In this document: positions 5,199 through 9,544 of the stretch, one piece after another
How positions within the stretch are numbered: position 1 is the first letter of the stretch
Layout: each line of letters opens with the position of its first letter
Origin: Methanosarcinales archaeon
GTDB taxonomy: Archaea; Halobacteriota; Methanosarcinia; Methanosarcinales; Methanocomedenaceae
DNA: 9,544 bases
Assembly (NCBI GenBank): GCA_030614485.1
Contig: JAUWTY010000030.1
Coordinates: 1-9,544 of the forward strand
Reading direction: 5' to 3'
The notes under the pieces: model-generated
Told to the model about the DNA's origin: nothing
The model's input: only the letters and a program-made list of their open reading frames with translations
The model's database searches: none
Made by a program: the position numbers and the translations under genes

Positions 5199-6310
5199 CA
5201 CCAAAAAGAAAATTTGCGAAAAGGGTTGACGAGATTGATATTTCAGGGATAAGGAAGATATTTGAGTCTGCCGGACCGAATTCTGTTAATATGGGTCTCG
5301 GACAGCCCGACTTTGACACACCAGACCACATTAAACAGGCGGCCATTGACGCAATTATAGAAGGGTTCACAGGATATACTCCTAACCTGGGGATACCTGA
5401 ACTGAGGTACGCATTGTGTGATAAGTTCAGGCGGGACAACAATTTCGTAGTAGCCCCTGATGACATTATCATCACGTCAGGCGCATCCGAAGCACTCCAT
5501 ATCGCTCTGTTGGCGCTGGTGGAATCAGGGGATGAAGTGCTGGTCCCTGATCCCGGCTTCGTGTCCTATGCAGCTCTTAGCGAATTTGCAGGGGGTAAAG
5601 TGGTAGGTGTGCCGCTGAGCGAGAACTTTACCCTTACTGCTGATAATGTGGCAGAACATATCACTGACAGGACCAGGGTGCTTTTTATCAATTCTCCATC
5701 CAATCCTACTGGAAGTGTGCAGACACGGGATGAGATAAAGGACCTGTGCCAGTTGGCAGAGGACCACAATATCACAATAATATCTGATGAGGTGTATGAA
5801 CATTTCATATATTCGGGCGAGCATGTTAGTCCTGCCAGTTTATACGAAAATACGGTAACCATTAATGCCACTTCAAAGACCTATGCCATGACCGGGTGGA
5901 GACTGGGTTATGTGGCCGCACCCCATGACATCACTGAGCAGATGGTCAAGGCTCACCAGTATGTGCAGGCGTGTGCAAACAGTATCGCCCAAAAAGCTGC
6001 ATTGGCAGCAATAACCGGCCCACAGGACTGCGTAACTGATATGTACAATAGCTTTTTACGCCGCCGTGACCTGTTAATAAAGGGGCTGAAGGATATCGGT
6101 ATTAAGTGCGTTGAACCCCAGGGCGCCTTCTATGCATTCCCGGAAGTTGAAAATTCCATGGAAGCTGTCCAGAAACTGCTGGAAGCAGGAGTTATTACCG
6201 CGCCTGGCGAGGCATTTGGACCAAGGGGGGCTGGTCATATTCGGCTTTCATATGCCACCGGCGACGAGGATATCCAGCGGGCACTGGACATAATGAGGCA
6301 GGTGCTGTAG
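5195..6310 (+). CDS. Class I PLP-dependent aminotransferase, aspartate-aminotransferase-like
   Basis: Fold-type I aminotransferase of 371 residues, close to the usual length. Active-site residues are visible: SGASEAL near 95-101 for the PLP phosphate, Asn170 in NSPSNPTG (166-173), Asp198 and Tyr201 in ISDEVYEH, the Schiff-base lysine Lys228 in ATSKTYAMTGWRLGY with the phosphate-binding Arg236, and the substrate carboxylate arginine Arg350 in GHIRLSYA. VNMGLGQPDFDTP near 31-43 and the GYTPNLGIPELR stretch are typical of the archaeal/thermophile class I gamma-type enzymes acting on aspartate, alanine or aromatic amino acids. Which amino donor it uses cannot be read. It starts inside the stop of the upstream gene (ATGA) and is followed after four bases by the TIM-barrel gene, indicating one transcript. 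Confidence 0.92.
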   Translation: MTPKRKFAKRVDEIDISGIRKIFESAGPNSVNMGLGQPDFDTPDHIKQAAIDAIIEGFTGYTPNLGIPELRYALCDKFRRDNNFVVAPDDIIITSGASEALHIALLALVESGDEVLVPDPGFVSYAALSEFAGGKVVGVPLSENFTLTADNVAEHITDRTRVLFINSPSNPTGSVQTRDEIKDLCQLAEDHNITIISDEVYEHFIYSGEHVSPASLYENTVTINATSKTYAMTGWRLGYVAAPHDITEQMVKAHQYVQACANSIAQKAALAAITGPQDCVTDMYNSFLRRRDLLIKGLKDIGIKCVEPQGAFYAFPEVENSMEAVQKLLEAGVITAPGEAFGPRGAGHIRLSYATGDEDIQRALDIMRQVL

Positions 6311-6314
6311 CAAA

Positions 6315-7112
6315 ATGATCATAGGGGCATCATCTTTTGCATCCACACTTGAGGAATTGATAGCTGAAGTTGACTCCGTGGAACTGTACATTCCCAAGAT
6401 GGGTTTATATGAGGGACGTGAACTTCAGCATGACCGTGTAGAGGCTGTTAAGGATGTATTGTCTACGTCCAGCGGAATTACATCTGTGCATGCCCCATAT
6501 TATGCTGATGCACAAACATATCCCAAACCTCTACGTGTGGATACGGCACACATGAATGGTTCCGATTTTAAGCTCATTGAAGAATCTATTGAAATCGCTG
6601 CATATTTTCAGTCAAATGTTATGGTAGTGCATCCAGGTCTTGTAGGAAATGATCGGCAGGGAAGTTTTGACAAAATGGTAGATAACCTTAAACGTCTGGC
6701 AGGGTTTGCAGAGGAGCACGGCATAGTGCTGGGCCTGGAAAATAAGGAGGGTACTGCTCCCGGCAACCTGTGCTGTGAAGCAGCTGAATTGGTAAAGGCT
6801 GTGGAGAAAGTGGATTCAGGCAATCTGGGCGTTACCTTTGATGTGGGGCATGCCAACCTGACCTCAGGGGGCGATTCCGGGCTGGTGAGAGCGTTCATGG
6901 AGATGGTACGGGAATGGGTGGTGCATGTGCATGTACACGATAATATGGGAGTATGGACCGGGGAGTACGATGGTGATATACACATGGCCCCCGGAACCGG
7001 CACGGTGGACCTGTCAGTGATAGGCGAATTAGGGTATGGCGGAATACACAACCTGGAAGTGTTCTCCATAGAGGATGTGATATCTGGCAGGGAGAGGCTG
7101 CTGGCGCTATAA
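6315..7112 (+). CDS. TIM-barrel protein, sugar phosphate isomerase / AP endonuclease family 2
   Basis: A 265-residue protein of the xylose-isomerase-like TIM-barrel superfamily (AP_endonuc_2), starting four bases after the aminotransferase. Candidate metal ligands fall at strand ends: His59 (SVHAPYY), His106 (VVHPGLV), Glu142 (LGLENKEG), Asp176 and His179 (TFDVGHAN), His208 (HVHVHDN), Asp221 and His223 (DGDIHMAPGTG), Glu248 (HNLEVF). Their number and several spacings match the nine zinc ligands of E. coli endonuclease IV. The endonuclease-specific DNA-binding loops and C-terminal motifs are not evident, so a sugar or sugar-phosphate isomerase/epimerase is equally possible. Operon linkage to an aminotransferase favours small-molecule metabolism. 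The fold is confident; the reaction is not. Confidence 0.85.
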   Translation: MIIGASSFASTLEELIAEVDSVELYIPKMGLYEGRELQHDRVEAVKDVLSTSSGITSVHAPYYADAQTYPKPLRVDTAHMNGSDFKLIEESIEIAAYFQSNVMVVHPGLVGNDRQGSFDKMVDNLKRLAGFAEEHGIVLGLENKEGTAPGNLCCEAAELVKAVEKVDSGNLGVTFDVGHANLTSGGDSGLVRAFMEMVREWVVHVHVHDNMGVWTGEYDGDIHMAPGTGTVDLSVIGELGYGGIHNLEVFSIEDVISGRERLLAL

Positions 7113-7118
7113 AATATC
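7108..7118 (+). promoter_or_regulatory. TATA box of the membrane methyltransferase gene
   Basis: TATAAAATATC overlaps the stop codon of the preceding gene. It predicts transcription from about 7136-7140, after the possible GTG at 7133. This supports the ATG at 7181 as the start of the downstream gene, with a leader of about 40 bases. Confidence 0.45.
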
Positions 7119-7180
7119 ATTTTAATCTTTGTGTGGCATCAGAGAGGGCCAGGGGCCAAACTGATTCTGCCTCCCCCACT

Positions 7181-7903
7181 ATGTATAAAAAAATCTATAA
7201 CAATTCACAGTATAATCATTACAATGTGAAAGATGTCAACTTAATCTTTGAAAAGCAACTGTTACATTATCTGCTCCTCATTATCCTATTGGGTTTAACA
7301 TATCTTATCAGCAGAACAGGAGATTTTTTCGCAGGCCAGTATTATGGTATCAACACAATAATCTGGTTCTATCTTTCAATTGCCTTTCCTGTAATACACC
7401 AGGTTTATGTGTGGTTCTGCTGGAGAACTCAACTGCACTATTCCCTGGTCACGAGGATATTTGGCGCCCGGGGATTTACTTATTATTCAATCGGTTTTTT
7501 TACGTTAGCTCTTGTTAGGATTATTTTTGTGGTCATCTTAGCCATATCCAACAGGAACTCATTCTATTATAACCAGTTTTCACTGAACATCCTGGCATTT
7601 ATAATTGCCATATTGGCTGTTTATCTATTTTATTCGGTAGGCAGGTATTTCAAAATGAAACGTGCATTGGGCATTGACCATTTTGACAATTCTTATGGGG
7701 ACAGGCCGCTGGTAAAAGAAGGAATTTATAGATTTGTCGATAATGGGATGTACCTATTCGGTGTTGCAATAATCTGGCTACCCGGGCTTGTTTATGCATC
7801 TAAGGCTGCCCTGCTGTCTGCCCTCTTCACTCATCTTTACATTTGGGTTCATTACTATTGCACAGAGAAACCTGACATGAAGAGAATTTATACAGTGGAC
7901 TGA
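7181..7903 (+). CDS. Integral membrane PEMT/ICMT-like methyltransferase
   Basis: A polytopic membrane protein of 240 residues. Hydrophobic segments lie near 27-44, 58-81, 100-122, 134-153 and across about 190-224. The C-terminal half has the layout of phospholipid/isoprenylcysteine methyltransferases: GIYRFVDNGMYLFG (181-194), where the family usually has GxYxxxRHPxYxG, then a hydrophobic pair, then WVHYYCTEKPDM (222-233) with Glu229 at the position of the conserved SAM-contacting glutamate. The RHP triad is replaced by DNG, so activity or substrate may differ. Likely substrates would be a lipid headgroup or prenylated molecule in the cytoplasmic membrane, but none is identified. The ATG at 7181 is favoured by the TATA box at 7108; a GTG at 7133 would add 16 residues of a non-membrane leader. 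No clear Shine-Dalgarno sequence is seen at either. The gene has its own promoter. Confidence 0.7.
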   Translation: MYKKIYNNSQYNHYNVKDVNLIFEKQLLHYLLLIILLGLTYLISRTGDFFAGQYYGINTIIWFYLSIAFPVIHQVYVWFCWRTQLHYSLVTRIFGARGFTYYSIGFFTLALVRIIFVVILAISNRNSFYYNQFSLNILAFIIAILAVYLFYSVGRYFKMKRALGIDHFDNSYGDRPLVKEGIYRFVDNGMYLFGVAIIWLPGLVYASKAALLSALFTHLYIWVHYYCTEKPDMKRIYTVD

Positions 7904-7916
7904 TTTAACAAAAACC

Positions 7917-7921
7917 TTTAT
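7917..7921 (+). promoter_or_regulatory. Probable TATA element of the U32-family gene
   Basis: CAAAAACCTTTATC (7909-7922) combines an A-rich upstream BRE-like part with a TTTAT core. Its distance predicts transcription from about 7946, a leader of only some eight bases before the ATG at 7954. This explains why no Shine-Dalgarno sequence is present there. Confidence 0.4.
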
Positions 7922-7953
7922 CTCCCTCTCCCCCCATAAATCCCACAGCAACC

Positions 7954-9009
7954 ATGAAAAAGAAACTCTACGTACCTCATCCCGGACATTTTGAAGGGCT
8001 TGAGCAATTACTGGCCAACTCCAAGGACATTTATTCAATTTACATGGCAGGTTCGCCGGATTACATCGGCACGGGCCGCGTCAATCTCGGGCATGCAAGT
8101 CTTGAGGAAATCGCCAAACATACCCAATACTGCCATAATAAAGGTGTCAAGATAGAAATAGTACTGAACAGTTCATGCATGGGCGGCCAGCAGTTGACTA
8201 CTGAAGGTTACAATCTCCTACACTGGTACCTTTCAAACCTGGAGGACATCGGTGTGGACACTGTTGTGGTGGCAGACCCTTACATTATAGAAATGTTAGA
8301 CCAGGAGTTCAATATACCGTCTGTAGTCAGTGTATTGGCATTTGTGGACAGCTCCCAGAAAGCTGAGTTCTTTGAACAACTGGGTGCTTCGTCCATTGTA
8401 ATTGATTCTAACGTGAACCGTCATTTCGATGTACTGGAAGCTATCAAGGATGCAGTGGACTGCGAACTCAAACTGCTTGTCAATGAAGGATGCCTGTACC
8501 GCTGCCCGTTCAGGTATGCCCATTTTAATTTCTTCTCCCATGTTAACGGACCGCCACCCCGTCCCAATGTACAGGATGACTATTATTACTACAAGTGCCT
8601 CTCGCTGCGCATCAACGACCCGTCCCTTATTATTAAATCACCATTTATCAGGCCGGAAGACCTTGAGGAATATGCCCATATTACAGACGTTTTTAAGATA
8701 GGGGGGCGCTCCCATTTATTGAACTGGATACTGAACTGTGTAGACGCCTATACCAATGAGAGTTATGACGGCAACCTGATGGACCTGATGGATTGCCCGA
8801 AGGACCTTGTCGACCTTTTCAACATTCCTAACAAGGCCCTGGACGGTGCTATCGAGCAGTGGAAGACGCACAGTACAGTGTGCCACACCTGTGGATATTG
8901 CGAGCGTTTGGCAGATAAGGTTACGCAGATGTATAGCCGCATGGGTACTCCTGATGAAAAGCTTGAGCAATGGACTACATTAACGAAAAAAGGGATTGAT
9001 ACATTATGA
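7954..9009 (+). CDS. U32-family protein (peptidase U32 / UbiU-UbiV-like), probable Fe-S protein
   Basis: A 351-residue cytoplasmic protein. The family core is NEGCLYRCPFRYAHFNFFSH (177-196), the U32 cysteine motif, and DVFKIGGRSH (245-254), the counterpart of the KIEGR motif. U32 proteins are named as peptidases, but the studied members UbiU, UbiV, RlhA and TrhP act in oxygen-independent hydroxylation of ubiquinone precursors or RNA, and several carry 4Fe-4S clusters. Cluster candidates here are Cys180, Cys184, Cys215 and perhaps Cys281. An additional CHTCGYC motif (310-316) near the C-terminus is not part of the usual core and could bind zinc or a second cluster. Length is similar to UbiU. 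The stop overlaps the next gene's start in ATGA. The substrate is unknown. Confidence 0.85.
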   Translation: MKKKLYVPHPGHFEGLEQLLANSKDIYSIYMAGSPDYIGTGRVNLGHASLEEIAKHTQYCHNKGVKIEIVLNSSCMGGQQLTTEGYNLLHWYLSNLEDIGVDTVVVADPYIIEMLDQEFNIPSVVSVLAFVDSSQKAEFFEQLGASSIVIDSNVNRHFDVLEAIKDAVDCELKLLVNEGCLYRCPFRYAHFNFFSHVNGPPPRPNVQDDYYYYKCLSLRINDPSLIIKSPFIRPEDLEEYAHITDVFKIGGRSHLLNWILNCVDAYTNESYDGNLMDLMDCPKDLVDLFNIPNKALDGAIEQWKTHSTVCHTCGYCERLADKVTQMYSRMGTPDEKLEQWTTLTKKGIDTL

Positions 9010-9392
9010 CCCTGGATAATCTTCTAAAAACAAGAGCTAACCTGGAGGAACGTATCAGGCAGCTTATCGGTCGGGCAGTAATGGTAATTGAACTGGACCT
9101 GTTTGCACTTCCCTGCGGCTGTTCGGGATATACGGCCAATACCCGTGGCCTGGCTTTGGACGACCTGGAAGTGTTTGAGGAACATTTCCTCAAATTATTA
9201 AAGGAAAATGCAGAAGCTGTGGGTGTATCACCGGGTTTTATATTTGCCAGGATAATTCCGGGCACGCAGGAGATAGCTGCCCTGAATGTACGTGAACTAT
9301 GCCCCCGCTGCTATTCGGATTTTGCAACAACCAGCGGAAAACGTCCCAGGCCTGATATTTATATATTTCATCTTGTAAAGCGGAAACGGTAG
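9006..9392 (+). CDS. Four-cysteine hypothetical protein coupled to the U32 gene
   Basis: A 128-residue protein I cannot place in a family. An N-terminal helix (LLKTRANLEERIRQLIG, 6-22) is followed by a hydrophobic strand, VMVIELDLFALPCGCSGYTA, containing Cys37 and Cys39. A helical middle follows (LDDLEVFEEHFLKLLKEN), then a strand with FIFARIIPG, and VRELCPRCYSDF with Cys99 and Cys102. CxC plus CxxC could form one zinc or Fe-S site. The C-terminus is basic (VKRKR). It starts inside the stop of the U32 gene (ATGA), so translation is probably coupled and the two proteins may work together. No other gene follows in the window. Confidence 0.8.
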   Translation: MTLDNLLKTRANLEERIRQLIGRAVMVIELDLFALPCGCSGYTANTRGLALDDLEVFEEHFLKLLKENAEAVGVSPGFIFARIIPGTQEIAALNVRELCPRCYSDFATTSGKRPRPDIYIFHLVKRKR

Positions 9393-9544
9393 TAAGGTAA
9401 TTTTGCCCATGGTAGAAAATTAAATATATATGTCCATATAATATATATAAAAAGATAGATGATTTAGAAACAGTAATCATACGAGCGATATTGTATCACA
9501 AAATATATAATAGTAAAATATCGTTATTGATAATGATTTAAAAA
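9393..9544 (+). other. AT-rich non-coding end of the window
   Basis: No credible gene. Runs such as AAATATATATGTCCATATAA and further TATATA stretches around 9420-9450 look like promoter DNA for a gene beyond the window. A 7-bp inverted repeat, CGATATT (9486-9492) and AATATCG (9517-9523), is present but could be chance in such AT-rich sequence. Confidence 0.4.

Noticed and set aside
6608..7120. A 170-codon open frame on the minus strand.
   Set aside because: It is antisense to the TIM-barrel gene, whose metal ligands and operon spacing are convincing. The antisense product is rich in Ser, Pro, Thr and Cys, typical of a shadow frame.
1..9544. CRISPR array, tRNA, rRNA, insertion sequence or prophage.
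   Set aside because: I see no regularly spaced repeats, no tRNA-like cloverleaf or conserved rRNA stretch, and no transposase or integrase frame.

Overview
The window looks like a chromosomal segment of a euryarchaeon, most likely in or near the Methanosarcinales (methanogens and ANME-type methane oxidisers). Three things support this. Archaeal TATA-like boxes sit 20-45 bases before several starts, often with little or no Shine-Dalgarno sequence. The three-gene ArvABC/OapABC set (small Era-like GTPase, OapB/DUF2073 protein, zinc-ribbon protein) is euryarchaeal. The PhoU remnant carries the AbrB-type N-terminus typical of archaea. The exact genus cannot be read from the sequence. I see no rRNA, tRNA, CRISPR array, transposase or integrase.

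Layout. Positions 1-608 (minus) hold the N-terminal two thirds or so of ThiD, the HMP(-P) kinase of thiamine synthesis, cut by the window edge. Positions 654-1415 (minus) encode a lipoprotein with two OB-fold-like domains, the first NrfJ-like. It is divergent from a class I methyltransferase (1514-2161, plus) that appears to have a leaderless or near-leaderless transcript. Next is a small exported protein of unknown function (2247-2705, plus), whose promoter holds two abutting perfect 11-bp repeats.

Convergent to it on the minus strand, 4165 down to 2712, are arvA, arvB and arvC in that order. In Haloferax this GTPase system drives extracellular vesicle formation. Upstream of arvA on the same strand, 4493-4220, is what I read as a decayed AbrB-PhoU phosphate regulator: an intact DNA-binding domain followed, in another frame, by a short PhoU-like helix motif. 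Most of the middle is missing.

The plus-strand right half starts after a promoter region rich in inverted repeats (4573-4637). A tight operon follows: an unrecognised 180-residue protein (TTG start), a class I PLP aminotransferase overlapping it by four bases, and a TIM-barrel protein of the sugar-isomerase/endonuclease IV superfamily that keeps all nine endonuclease IV-type metal ligands. Then come an integral membrane PEMT/ICMT-like methyltransferase (7181-7903) with its own TATA box, and a two-gene unit of a U32-family protein (7954-9009) and a four-cysteine protein of unknown family (9006-9392), joined by an ATGA overlap. The final 150 bases are AT-rich and non-coding.

The candidates most worth follow-up are the U32 plus four-cysteine pair (possibly an oxygen-independent hydroxylase-type system), the ArvABC vesicle module next to a broken regulator, and the endonuclease IV-like metal site in a protein that would normally be annotated as a sugar isomerase.
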